A stretch of DNA of 20,975 nt, from contig DIVM01000086.1 in the NCBI GenBank assembly GCA_002435835.1, positions 1 through 20,975 of the forward strand, written 5' to 3'. The translations under genes were made by a program, and so were the position numbers. Positions 7,185 to 14,654 of the stretch are shown in pieces (position 1 is the stretch's first letter; the number at the start of each line of letters is the position of its first letter). Source of the stretch: Firmicutes bacterium UBA6132. GTDB taxonomy: Bacteria; Bacillota_A; Clostridia; Tissierellales; Sedimentibacteraceae. The notes under the pieces are model-generated. The model worked only from the letters and a program-made list of their open reading frames with translations. It was not told where the DNA came from and did no database searches.

Positions 7185-7526
7185 ATGAGTTGTATATTTT
7201 GTAAAATTGCTAACAAGGAAATTCCTTCTGAACCGGTGTTTGAAAGTGACAATATAATTGCCATAAATGATTTAAACCCTCAAGCTCCGGTACATATTTT
7301 AATTATGCCTAAAAAACATATTTCATCAATGAATGATATTAATGCTGAAAACAGCCATATTATATCTGAAATTTTTGAATCTATAAAATTAATAGCACAA
7401 AATGCTGGTATAAAAGAATCCGGCTATAGAGTTTTATGTAATTGTGGCGAAGACGGTTGTCAATCTGTATTACATTTGCACTTCCATATTCTTGGAGGAA
7501 AAAAATTGTCAGAAACTTTATCATAA
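7185..7526 (+). CDS. HIT family (HinT-like) nucleotide-binding hydrolase
   Basis: Histidine-triad protein of 113 residues. HinT-type enzymes hydrolyse adenosine phosphoramidates and related nucleotides; the physiological substrate is usually unclear. The active-site triad is His97-Leu-His99-Phe-His101-Ile-Leu, and the N-terminus CIFCKIANKEIPSE with AINDLNPQAPVHILIMPKKHI is characteristic of the group. The AAAGGGGTG ribosome binding site is strong. The position between mtaB and rpsU is common in Clostridia. An extra pair of cysteines (CNCGEDGC, residues 85-92) lies just before the triad; the pattern seen in many homologues is an Asn-x-Gly-xx-[AG]-xQ-x-VxHxHxH stretch, so this is only a mild variation. 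Confidence 0.93.
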   Translation: MSCIFCKIANKEIPSEPVFESDNIIAINDLNPQAPVHILIMPKKHISSMNDINAENSHIISEIFESIKLIAQNAGIKESGYRVLCNCGEDGCQSVLHLHFHILGGKKLSETLS

Positions 7527-7531
7527 AATAG

Positions 7532-7560
7532 TTGCATTTAATTATTCAATGTTATATAAT
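7532..7560 (+). promoter_or_regulatory. Sigma-A promoter for rpsU-yqeY
   Basis: TTGCAT (7532-7537), 17 bases, then perfect TATAAT (7555-7560). Transcription should start near 7567, giving a leader of about 62 bases, almost the same length as the rplS leader. Confidence 0.75.
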
Positions 7561-7579
7561 AAATAAGTGCTATTTTAAA

Positions 7580-7621
7580 CTCGCTGGTGTCATGGACATA
7601 CAGTGGTAGAACGAGGGGAGG
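7580..7621 (+). promoter_or_regulatory. Structured rpsU (S21) mRNA leader sharing a motif with the rplS leader
   Basis: Outer stem CTCG (7580-7583) with CGAG (7612-7615). Inside it, CTG (7584-7586) pairs with CAG (7601-7603), continued by TGTC (7588-7591) with GACA (7595-7598) and an ATG loop. The 3' internal loop TGGTAGAA precedes the closing strand. The outer stem's 3' strand runs straight into the ribosome binding site GGGGAGG, so folding could hide it. ACATACAGT (7596-7604) and GAACG (7609-7613) match the rplS leader exactly. Pairing was done by eye. Confidence 0.6.
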
Positions 7622-7629
7622 GTAGCAAA

Positions 7630-7815
7630 ATGACAGAGGTAAAGGTAAGAGAAAACGAGTCGATAGACAACGCTCTTAGAAGATTTAAAAGACAATGTGC
7701 ACTTACAGGTGTTATGTCTGAAGTTAGAAAAAGAGAGCATTACGAAAAACCAAGCGTTAAGCGTAAAAAGAAAGCTGAAGCGGCTCGTAGAAAAAAGAAC
7801 AAAAAAGCGAGATAA
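7630..7815 (+). CDS. rpsU: 30S ribosomal protein S21
   Basis: Small-subunit protein near the mRNA exit/anti-Shine-Dalgarno region of the 30S. The 61-residue product begins [23 protein letters not shown] and ends in a very basic tail of Lys and Arg, typical of S21. The reading frame is open upstream to a GTG at 7603, but I chose ATG 7630: it follows GGGGAGG (7615-7621) by eight bases and matches the family N-terminus, while the upstream GTG lies inside the structured leader. The gene has its own promoter and is followed 12 bases later by yqeY, the usual partner in Firmicutes. Confidence 0.96.
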   Translation: MTEVKVRENESIDNALRRFKRQCALTGVMSEVRKREHYEKPSVKRKKKAEAARRKKNKKAR

Positions 7816-7827
7816 AGAGGTGAAAGT

Positions 7828-8271
7828 ATGCCTTTAAAAGAAAAGCTCATGGATGATATGAAAGAAGCCATGAAAGCTAAGGACAAAGTCAAAAAAAATG
7901 TTGTGACTTTAGTTAGATCTGCTATTAAACAAAAAGAAGTAGATGATAGAGTAGAACTCGAAGATGCGGATGTTTTAGATATAATAGCAAAACAGATTAA
8001 ACAAAAAAAAGACTCAATTGATGACTTTGAAAAAGGCAATAGACAAGATCTTATAGATCTTACTAATGAAGAAATTAAAATACTTTTAGATTATTTACCG
8101 CCACAACTGTCAGATGAAGAGCTTGAAGCAATTGTTAAAGATGCAGTTGCTTTGTCAGGTGCTCAGTCTAAAAAAGACATGGGTAAACTGATGGCTCTTA
8201 TTATGCCTAAAGTCAAGGGCAAAGCTGATGGTAAGCACGTAAATCAAATCGTAGCAAAATATTTGCAGTAG
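7828..8271 (+). CDS. yqeY: GatB/YqeY domain protein YqeY
   Basis: Cytoplasmic protein of 147 residues, homologous to the tail domain of the GatB subunit of tRNA-dependent amidotransferase; the domain is helical and probably binds tRNA, but the free-standing protein has no firmly established role. Recognisable segments include VVTLVRSAIKQKEVD, LDIIAKQIKQKKDSIDDFEKGNRQDL, LLDYLPPQLSDEELEAIV and MGKLMALIMPKVKGKADGKHVNQIVAKYL, all typical. It has a strong AGAGGTGA ribosome binding site, lies 12 bases after rpsU in a conserved pair, and is closed by a strong terminator. Confidence 0.95.
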   Translation: MPLKEKLMDDMKEAMKAKDKVKKNVVTLVRSAIKQKEVDDRVELEDADVLDIIAKQIKQKKDSIDDFEKGNRQDLIDLTNEEIKILLDYLPPQLSDEELEAIVKDAVALSGAQSKKDMGKLMALIMPKVKGKADGKHVNQIVAKYLQ

Positions 8272-8280
8272 TTTAAGTTA

Positions 8281-8307
8281 AAAACCCTGAGCAGTCAGGG
8301 TTTTTTT
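8281..8307 (+). terminator. Rho-independent terminator after yqeY
   Basis: AACCCTGA (8283-8290), loop GCAG, TCAGGGTT (8295-8302), with flanking A and T runs that extend the stem, ending in seven T. A strong terminator closing rpsU-yqeY. The gap to yqfC (8308-8388) contains TATAAT at 8353-8358 but no good -35; a sporulation sigma promoter is possible, but I could not recognise one. Confidence 0.93.
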
Positions 8308-8388
8308 AATGCAAAAATACAATATCATAGTAACGGGACATCATGCATATTTTATAATATACTAAAATGTTATATATATGGAGGAAAT

Positions 8389-8667
8389 ATGAAGTTTAAC
8401 AATATTAGAAGTAAATTAGCTGATGATTTAGAACTGCCTAATAATGCAGCCTCTGATAATTTTGACTTAAGAATGCATGGCAGCAAAAAGGTTATTATTG
8501 AAAATCATACAGGAATTTTTATTTATGAAAATGATGTAGTAGGAATTAATACAAAAGATCAATCAATTTTAATTAAAGGTAAAAATTTTAAAATAGAAGA
8601 AATTAATGATTACAAAGTAATCGTAAAAGGAGCAGTAAATGAAATATTAATTAATAAAAAGGAGTAA
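8389..8667 (+). CDS. yqfC: YabP/YqfC family sporulation protein YqfC
   Basis: Protein of 92 residues in the YabP/YqfC family, known in Bacillus as a sporulation gene of the mother-cell (sigma-E) regulon with no defined biochemical activity. The sequence is mostly beta-strand prone, with RMHGSKKVIIENHTGIFIYENDVVGINTKDQ near the middle, which fits the family pattern. GGAGG precedes the ATG. It is followed two bases after its stop by yqfD, whose ribosome binding site AAGGAG overlaps the end of yqfC; this pair is conserved in spore formers. The presence of the pair suggests an endospore-forming ancestry. Confidence 0.9.
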   Translation: MKFNNIRSKLADDLELPNNAASDNFDLRMHGSKKVIIENHTGIFIYENDVVGINTKDQSILIKGKNFKIEEINDYKVIVKGAVNEILINKKE

Positions 8668-8669
8668 TC

Positions 8670-9881
8670 ATGTTAATATTCAGATTATTAAATTATTTAA
8701 GGGGCTACGTAGTAATTAAAATTTCAGGCTCAAATTACGAAAAAACTTTAAATTTACTTAGTAGAAGAAATATTAGCATATGGGACGTAGAAAAAAAAGA
8801 TGATTATTTATCATTTAAATTAGCTTATGATGATTACAGCAAAAATACTGACTTGTTCGAAGAAAATAAAATGCAATTAACTAAAACAACAGGTATTGCA
8901 TTTAAACTACATAAAATAAAATCAAGAAAAGGATTTTTATTAGGAGCTTTTATTTTAATTCTTTGCCTTTATGTTTATTCAACATTAATTTGGAGTATTG
9001 AATTAGTTGGAGGAAATGAAAAGTTAAAAAATGAAATTAAAGAAGCACTTAGCTCCTATGAAGTAAAATTACCTACTAATGAAAACAATATAAATGAAAA
9101 ACATATAGAAACCATATTATATAAAAATTTTAAGAATTTTAATTTCGTAGAAGCATATATAGAAGGTTCAAAACTAATAATATTTATAAAAGAAAAAAAT
9201 CCAAATCCTGAGCAAGTAATAGATAAATCACCAACAAGTATTATATCAACTAAAAATGCAGTCATTAATAAAGTCATTGCAAAAAGTGGCCAGCCTGTAA
9301 TAAAAGAAGGTGACGTTGTTTATGAGGGTCAAACTTTAGTAATGGGAATTATTAAAAATAAAAATTTAGAAGAATATACTATGGTTCCATCCATTGGAAC
9401 AGTTTATGGTAAAACTTATTACAGTTTTCAGTTTAAAGAAGAAAAACAGAAAGACATAGCTATTAGTACTAATAAAAAGGAAAATTTGTATTATTTGAAA
9501 ATAAATGACAAAAAAATGAAAATAATTGGTGACACAAACCGTTTTAAAAATTATAATTGTAAAATAAGCGCAATTAATATACCATTAATTTCAAATTTCA
9601 CAGATATTTCTTTAGAAAAAAACATATACTATGAAGAACAGTATGAAAAAGTTAAAATAGATGAAAACACTGCTCAAAATAAAATGAAAATAAACGTGTT
9701 TGATGACTTGAAATCTATGTGCAGCCCGGATTCAAGGGTTATAACTTCATCTTTGAATTTTACAGAAGATGAAAAATATTATTATTTAAATGCACAAATA
9801 GAAGTTATTGAAGACATAGGTAAAGAAATAAAAATTTATCCATCTGCATTACCAAAAATAGAGGACATTAAGGAGGAATAA
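8670..9881 (+). CDS. yqfD: Sporulation protein YqfD
   Basis: Membrane-anchored sporulation protein of 403 residues, close to the Bacillus length. An N-terminal cytoplasmic domain (MLIFRLLNYLRGYVVIKISG, residues 1-20, onward) is followed by one transmembrane segment at about residues 88-110 (GFLLGAFILILCLYVYSTLIW) and a large domain that would lie outside the membrane, beginning near IELVGGNEKL. In Bacillus it belongs to the sigma-E regulon and is needed for efficient sporulation. The stop and the phoH start share one base (TAATG, 9879-9883), so yqfC, yqfD, phoH and ybeY probably form one message here. Confidence 0.92.
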   Translation: MLIFRLLNYLRGYVVIKISGSNYEKTLNLLSRRNISIWDVEKKDDYLSFKLAYDDYSKNTDLFEENKMQLTKTTGIAFKLHKIKSRKGFLLGAFILILCLYVYSTLIWSIELVGGNEKLKNEIKEALSSYEVKLPTNENNINEKHIETILYKNFKNFNFVEAYIEGSKLIIFIKEKNPNPEQVIDKSPTSIISTKNAVINKVIAKSGQPVIKEGDVVYEGQTLVMGIIKNKNLEEYTMVPSIGTVYGKTYYSFQFKEEKQKDIAISTNKKENLYYLKINDKKMKIIGDTNRFKNYNCKISAINIPLISNFTDISLEKNIYYEEQYEKVKIDENTAQNKMKINVFDDLKSMCSPDSRVITSSLNFTEDEKYYYLNAQIEVIEDIGKEIKIYPSALPKIEDIKEE

Positions 9882-10849
9882 TGGATATATTTGAAGAAAA
9901 AATTCCAATAACTATACAGGGTAACATAGGAAAATTATTAGGTACACATGATAAAAATTTAAAACTTGTAAAAAGTTATTTTGATGTTAATATTTTAATT
10001 AGAAATGATGAAATGAAAGTTACGGGTAACAAAGAATCCGTAACAGCTGCTGTTAAAATTTTAAATGATATGATGGGTGTTTTACAGTCTGAAGGAGATA
10101 TTACTGAACAAAAAATAACATATTTAATTGATGCTAATAAATCAAATTTCAATTTAGATGTAAATGAATTATTAAAAGAAATTATTGTAACTACTGCTTC
10201 AGGTAGGGTAATTAAACCTAAAACAGTGGGCCAAAAAAGATATATGAACTTAATAAATGCTAAAGATATTACATTTGGTATTGGACCTGCAGGTACAGGT
10301 AAAACTTATTTAGCAGTTGCAGCAGCAGTAAATGCATTTAGAAAAAAAGAAGTAGAAAGAATTATTTTAACACGACCTGCTGTGGAAGCAGGTGAAAAAT
10401 TAGGATTCTTGCCAGGCGATTTACAGGATAAAGTTGACCCATATTTAAGACCATTATATGATGCGCTTTTTGATATAATGGGAGTTGAAAATTTCATGAA
10501 AAATGTTGAAAAACAATTAATTGAAGTTGCTCCATTAGCTTATATGAGAGGAAGAACATTGGATTCTGCATTTATTATTCTTGACGAAGCTCAAAACACA
10601 ACAAATGAGCAAATGAAAATGTTTTTGACAAGGCTAGGTTACGGCTCAAAAGCTGTAATTACTGGAGACATAACTCAAATAGATTTACCAAACGGAAACA
10701 AATCTGGACTTAAATCTATTATTGATATATTAAAGGATGTGGAAGGAATTGGATTTATGTTTTTTGATACCTCCGATGTAGTAAGGCACAAATTAGTTCA
10801 AGATATAATAAAAGCTTATGAAAAATATGAGGCTAAAAAAAATGATTAA
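9881..10849 (+). CDS. phoH: PhoH-like ATPase
   Basis: Cytoplasmic P-loop ATPase of 322 residues, related to superfamily 1 helicase cores; proposed to act in RNA metabolism alongside YbeY, though its function is not settled. An N-terminal KH-like region (about 1-70, with GNIGKLLGTHDKNLKLVKSYF) precedes the ATPase domain. Walker A is GPAGTGKT (135-142); Walker B is LDEAQ (234-238) followed by NTTNEQMKMFLTRLG. The ribosome binding site AAGGAGGA lies in the end of yqfD and the start overlaps the yqfD stop. It overlaps the ybeY start by eight bases. The phoH-ybeY pair is one of the most conserved in bacteria. Confidence 0.96.
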   Translation: MDIFEEKIPITIQGNIGKLLGTHDKNLKLVKSYFDVNILIRNDEMKVTGNKESVTAAVKILNDMMGVLQSEGDITEQKITYLIDANKSNFNLDVNELLKEIIVTTASGRVIKPKTVGQKRYMNLINAKDITFGIGPAGTGKTYLAVAAAVNAFRKKEVERIILTRPAVEAGEKLGFLPGDLQDKVDPYLRPLYDALFDIMGVENFMKNVEKQLIEVAPLAYMRGRTLDSAFIILDEAQNTTNEQMKMFLTRLGYGSKAVITGDITQIDLPNGNKSGLKSIIDILKDVEGIGFMFFDTSDVVRHKLVQDIIKAYEKYEAKKND

Positions 10850-11297
10850 TGTTTTATATGACAACAGACAAGATTTTATGGAAATAACCGACGAAAATAT
10901 GAAAGCTATAGAAGAAGCTATAAATGCAACAATAGAAACAGAAAACGCCATAGGCAACTTTGAAGTAAGCGTATCATTTGTAACTAATGATGAAATAAAG
11001 GAATTAAACCGTATGTACAGACAAGTTGATAGTGAAACTGATGTATTATCTTTTCCTATGGATGAAGATGAAGAAGATCCTGAAGGATTTATAATGCTTG
11101 GTGATATTATTATATCAACACAAAAAATTATAGAGCAAGCTGAAGAATTGGGACATAGCTTACAAAGAGAAATGTTATATTTAACTGTACACAGCATGCT
11201 ACACCTTTTAGGTTATGACCATATGGAAGAATTTGAAAAGGAAGAAATGAGACAAAGAGAAAAAGAAGTTATGAAAGAATTAAAATTATTTAAATAG
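10842..11297 (+). CDS. ybeY: Endoribonuclease / rRNA maturation factor YbeY
   Basis: Zinc-dependent endoribonuclease involved in 16S rRNA 3'-end maturation and ribosome quality control. The zinc-binding motif is His117-SML-His121-LLGYD-His127. Other conserved stretches are SVSFVTNDEIKELNRMYRQVDSETDVLSFPM and LGDIIIS. I start it at ATG 10842 (151 residues), with TGAGG at 10828-10832 upstream; the in-frame ATG at 10818 would add eight residues absent from the family. The start lies within the last codons of phoH, suggesting translational coupling. The diacylglycerol kinase gene often found next is not present; a DUF3048 lipoprotein gene follows instead. Confidence 0.95.
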   Translation: MINVLYDNRQDFMEITDENMKAIEEAINATIETENAIGNFEVSVSFVTNDEIKELNRMYRQVDSETDVLSFPMDEDEEDPEGFIMLGDIIISTQKIIEQAEELGHSLQREMLYLTVHSMLHLLGYDHMEEFEKEEMRQREKEVMKELKLFK

Positions 11298-11358
11298 TAT
11301 AATATTATAAACTCCTTACCCTCAATAAACAAAAGATAAATTTAAAGGAGATTTAAAT

Positions 11359-12456
11359 ATGAAAAAAAATATTTTGATATTCATGGTTTTTATTATTTTG
11401 TTATTTTGTGTTTCATGTAATAAAGCTCAAGAAACTTCTGAAAATGAAAATTTACAGTTAGAAGATGAAATAAATAAAGATGAAAAAAGTAATGAGCCTA
11501 GCAAAGATATTGACATTGAAATTATAGAAGATGAGGTTGATAAAATAGTATCGCCTCTTGATGGTTTAAAGTATGATAAAGAAACGCTAAATAAAAGGCC
11601 AGTAGTAGTATCAATCGATAACCATCCTGATGCTAGATGGCAGTCTGGGCTAAGCCAAGCAGAAATAATTTATGAATGTGAAGTAGAAGGCTCTTATACT
11701 CGCTATTTATGCGTATTTTTAGCTAATGAACCAGAAAGAGTTGGTCCTGTAAGAAGTGCAAGACCTTATTTAGTTTATTATGCACTTGAAAATGATGGTA
11801 TTTTCGTACATGTTGGAGGAAGTCAAGAAGCATTTAATGAAATTTATAATTTAAAAGTACCGAATGTAGATGGATTGTATTCTAACGCCATGTATAGATA
11901 TTATAAAACAAATAAAATAGCACCTCACAATATGTATACAACTTTATCTAATATTAGATACGCAGCTGAAAATAAGGGGTATAAAAGCACTAGTGATTTT
12001 GAAGGATATGTTTTTAATTTAGAAACTACTAAATTGTCAGAAACCTATGATAATTTTAAAAACAATGTAGTTAAAGCGGATTCTATAAAAATATCATATA
12101 ATAAATCAAATACAACTGATTATATTTATAATGAAGAAAAAAAAATGTATTTAAGATTTAAAGATAATGAAGCTCATTTAGATGAATTAAATAAACAGCA
12201 ACTTATAACTAAAAATATCATTATAATAGAAACTTCAAAACAAGTGCTTGATTCTGAAGGAAGGTTATATTTGGCCACCGTTGGAAAAGGACAGGGCATA
12301 TATATTTCAGAAGGTGAAGCTATAAATATAACTTGGGAAAAACCATCTAAAAATGAAAGAACAAAATTTTATTTAAACTCTAAAGAGTTAACATTAAATC
12401 CAGGAAATTCTTGGATACAGGTAGTTAGCAATTTAAAAACTGTCATTGTAAAGTAA
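11359..12456 (+). CDS. DUF3048 family (YerB-like) lipoprotein
   Basis: Predicted surface lipoprotein of 365 residues; function unknown. The N-terminus MKKNILIFMVFIILLFCVSC is a signal peptide with a lipobox ending at Cys20 (Val-Ser-Cys, though position -3 is the unusual Cys17). An acidic low-complexity linker rich in Glu, Asp, Asn and Lys (about 21-63) follows. The DUF3048 domain runs from about residue 64, with RPVVVSIDNHPDARWQSGL, AEIIYECEVEGSYTRYLCVF and GPVRSARPYLVYYALENDGIFVHVGGS, and a C-terminal subdomain to the end (TWEKPSKNERTKFY, NPGNSWIQVV). AAAGGAG precedes the ATG. It interrupts the usual ybeY-to-cdd stretch, and its topic does not match its neighbours. Confidence 0.9.
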   Translation: MKKNILIFMVFIILLFCVSCNKAQETSENENLQLEDEINKDEKSNEPSKDIDIEIIEDEVDKIVSPLDGLKYDKETLNKRPVVVSIDNHPDARWQSGLSQAEIIYECEVEGSYTRYLCVFLANEPERVGPVRSARPYLVYYALENDGIFVHVGGSQEAFNEIYNLKVPNVDGLYSNAMYRYYKTNKIAPHNMYTTLSNIRYAAENKGYKSTSDFEGYVFNLETTKLSETYDNFKNNVVKADSIKISYNKSNTTDYIYNEEKKMYLRFKDNEAHLDELNKQQLITKNIIIIETSKQVLDSEGRLYLATVGKGQGIYISEGEAINITWEKPSKNERTKFYLNSKELTLNPGNSWIQVVSNLKTVIVK

Positions 12457-12458
12457 GC

Positions 12459-12486
12459 TTGTAAATTATTTCATATATGTTATAAT
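12459..12486 (+). promoter_or_regulatory. Sigma-A promoter upstream of cdd
   Basis: TTGTAA (12459-12464), 16 bases, then perfect TATAAT (12481-12486) with TG at 12478-12479 (extended -10). It begins just after the stop of the DUF3048 gene and would make a leader of nearly 90 bases before cdd. Confidence 0.65.
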
Positions 12487-12493
12487 GCGATTA

Positions 12494-12540
12494 TACAATT
12501 TGCGACTTTGTAATTCAATTATATTGTAGTCGTGAACGAC
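12494..12540 (+). promoter_or_regulatory. Leader hairpins upstream of cdd
   Basis: TACAAT (12494-12499) can pair with ATTGTA (12523-12528), and GTCG-TGAA-CGAC (12529-12540) forms a compact tetraloop hairpin. The GTCG strand can alternatively pair with CGAC at 12503-12506, which would break the first stem. Two exclusive folds would suit a switch, but I do not recognise a known riboswitch class and there is no T-run terminator. Confidence 0.35.
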
Positions 12541-12580
12541 ATTTACATATTAAACAAAATTTTAATAAGAAGGTACGAGT

Positions 12581-12976
12581 ATGGAAGATAAATTATTAAT
12601 AAAAATTGCATTGGAAGCAAGAGAAAAATCTTATAGCCCTTATTCAAATTTTAAAGTTGGTGCAGCTGTATATACTAAAAGTGGTAAAATTTTTACAGGC
12701 TGTAATATAGAATCAGCTTCTTATTCTCCAACTATTTGTGCTGAAAGAGTTGCTGTTTCAAAATGCGTTTCAGAAGGGTACAAAGATATTGAAAAAATAG
12801 CTGTTGTAGGAAGTGAAAAAAGCATTTCATTTCCATGTGGTGTATGCAGACAATTCATGCTTGAATTTGGCAGGGATATAACTGTTATTTGTGCTCAAAA
12901 TATTGATAATTATAAAATTTATAAATTATCGGAACTAATGCCAAATGGTTTTGGTCCTGAAAGCTTAATTAAATAA
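12581..12976 (+). CDS. cdd: Cytidine deaminase
   Basis: Zinc enzyme of pyrimidine salvage that deaminates cytidine and deoxycytidine to uridine and deoxyuridine. The 131 residues match the small homotetrameric class. Substrate and metal residues are present: SPYSNFKVGAAV near the start, NIESASYSP (42-50), Cys53-Ala-Glu55 and Pro85-Cys86-Gly-Val-Cys89, giving three cysteine zinc ligands and the catalytic Glu55. AGAAGG precedes the ATG. It has its own promoter and is followed by era 35 bases later, the typical cdd-era-recO order in Firmicutes. Confidence 0.97.
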   Translation: MEDKLLIKIALEAREKSYSPYSNFKVGAAVYTKSGKIFTGCNIESASYSPTICAERVAVSKCVSEGYKDIEKIAVVGSEKSISFPCGVCRQFMLEFGRDITVICAQNIDNYKIYKLSELMPNGFGPESLIK

Positions 12977-13011
12977 TACTACCAAAGATGAGTAAGAGAA
13001 AGGAATAATAA

Positions 13012-13920
13012 ATGTATAAATCTGGATTTGTAACAATAGTAGGAAGGCCAAATGTAGGAAAATCTACATTAATGAATAACATGATTGGAGAAAAAATTTC
13101 AATTATGTCTGATAAGCCTCAAACAACGAGAAATAAAATAAGAACAGTTTTAACTGATGATGAAGCTCAAATTGTATTTTTAGATACTCCTGGAATTCAT
13201 AAAGCAAAAAATCAGCTTGGAGAATTTATGAACGTAGAAGTTGATACTGCATTAGAAGGTATGGATGTAGTTATAATGATTACTGATGAGTTTAATAAAA
13301 TAGGACCTGGGGACGAATTTATAATTGAAAAAATAAAATCAACTAATGCAAAAAAAATATTAATATTAAATAAAATAGATAAATTTGAAAAAGAAGATAC
13401 TTACAGAATGGCACAGGAATTCGAAAAATATAGTGTTTTTGACGATATTATGCCTATATCAGCTTTAAACAATCAGGGAGTTGATAGTTTAATAAAATTA
13501 ATTAAAAAACATTTGAAAGAAGGACCTAAATATTTTGAAGATGATTATATAACTGACAGGCCTGAAAAATTTGTTGTTGCAGAAATAATAAGAGAAAAAA
13601 CTCTAATGTATTTACAAGATGAAGTTCCTCATGGAATTGCAGTTGAAGTAGATGAAATGAAATATAGAAAAGGTAAAGAAGAAGGCAAAGAATTAATGGA
13701 TATTAGAGCAAATATTCTTTGCGAAAAAAAATCACATAAAAGCATAGTAATAGGTAAAAACGGAAGAAAGCTAAAAGGTATAGGAAAAGCTGCCCGCGAA
13801 GATATTGAAAGTCTTCTTGGTTGTCAAGTAAACTTGCAGCTTTGGGTTAAAATTTCTCAAGATTGGAGAGACAATAATTACTTATTACAAACATTAGGTT
13901 ATAACAAGCATGATAAATAG
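13012..13920 (+). CDS. era: GTPase Era
   Basis: Essential Ras-like GTPase that binds the 3' end of 16S rRNA and checks 30S maturation. It has 302 residues. G1 is GRPNVGKS (11-18), G2 includes Thr38-Thr39 in KPQTTR, G3 is DTPG (58-61) and G4 is NKID (120-123). A C-terminal KH domain carries VIGKNGRKLKGIGKAARED. The ribosome binding site is AAAGGA. The end overlaps recO by eleven bases. Its neighbourhood (ybeY and cdd before, recO after) is standard and groups several 16S-maturation functions. Confidence 0.98.
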   Translation: MYKSGFVTIVGRPNVGKSTLMNNMIGEKISIMSDKPQTTRNKIRTVLTDDEAQIVFLDTPGIHKAKNQLGEFMNVEVDTALEGMDVVIMITDEFNKIGPGDEFIIEKIKSTNAKKILILNKIDKFEKEDTYRMAQEFEKYSVFDDIMPISALNNQGVDSLIKLIKKHLKEGPKYFEDDYITDRPEKFVVAEIIREKTLMYLQDEVPHGIAVEVDEMKYRKGKEEGKELMDIRANILCEKKSHKSIVIGKNGRKLKGIGKAAREDIESLLGCQVNLQLWVKISQDWRDNNYLLQTLGYNKHDK

Positions 13921-14638
13921 CGAAGAAATTCTCGTTTTAAAAGAAGTGCGTTATAAAGAAAATGATAAAATACTTCATGCTATTTCTAAAAATAAAGGAT
14001 TAATACAATTGATTTCAAGAGGATGTAAAAAAAATAACTCTCCTCTTATAAATGTTTCTCAAACTTTTGTTCATGCAAAATGCGAATTATTCAAATCTAA
14101 AGATATGTATGTAATTACTTCTGCAGATTTAATAGATAATTTTTATTATTTGAGAAATAATATGGAAGCATTTTTATATGGTAGTTATATTTTAGAATTA
14201 ATACATTATATAGCATCAGAAAATATGGTTGATAATAAAATATTTGACATGACCGTTGAAATTTTGAAAAATTTGAGTTCATTTAATAAAGATTTTGACA
14301 AATTAGTAGCAGCTTATGAATTAAAACTGGCAGCTATGTTAGGATACAAACCTGACTTTTATCACTGTTTATATTGTTCAAATGATATAAAAACAGATGT
14401 TGTACTTTCAATTGAAGAAGGTGGATTTTATTGCTCAAAATGCGTAAATAATGGTAATGGAATAAATGTACTTTTTAATGAAATACTAACATTAAGAAAA
14501 ATATTAAAAATAAAGTTTAAAGATATAAACACTGTAGATAATATTAATAGCAAAGTAATAAATCTAATTAGAAAATTTTTATTCTATCATATAGGTAAAA
14601 ATAATTTTATCACTTTAAAGCTATTAAATAATGGGTAA
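13910..14638 (+). CDS. recO: DNA repair protein RecO
   Basis: RecO acts with RecR to load RecA on SSB-coated single-stranded DNA in gap repair. The 242 residues contain the N-terminal OB-fold (EEILVLKEVRYKENDKILHAISKNKGLIQLISRG) and a helical C-terminal domain with a four-cysteine zinc site: Cys153, Cys156, Cys175 and Cys178 (CLYC and CSKC). It starts inside the end of era (11-base overlap), with no strong ribosome binding site of its own, so translation is probably coupled to era. The order era-recO-glyS is typical, with the DUF4342 gene lying between recO and glyS here. Confidence 0.94.
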   Translation: MINSEEILVLKEVRYKENDKILHAISKNKGLIQLISRGCKKNNSPLINVSQTFVHAKCELFKSKDMYVITSADLIDNFYYLRNNMEAFLYGSYILELIHYIASENMVDNKIFDMTVEILKNLSSFNKDFDKLVAAYELKLAAMLGYKPDFYHCLYCSNDIKTDVVLSIEEGGFYCSKCVNNGNGINVLFNEILTLRKILKIKFKDINTVDNINSKVINLIRKFLFYHIGKNNFITLKLLNNG

Positions 14639-14654
14639 AAGAAAGGATAATACA

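Noticed and set aside
7603..7629. Longer rpsU reading from GTG 7603
   Set aside because: It lies inside the structured leader, has no ribosome binding site and adds nine residues not found in S21; ATG 7630 has GGGGAGG upstream.
8310..8388. Sigma-E promoter for yqfC
   Set aside because: Expected from Bacillus, but I found no pair of -35 and -10 boxes with the right sequence and spacing.
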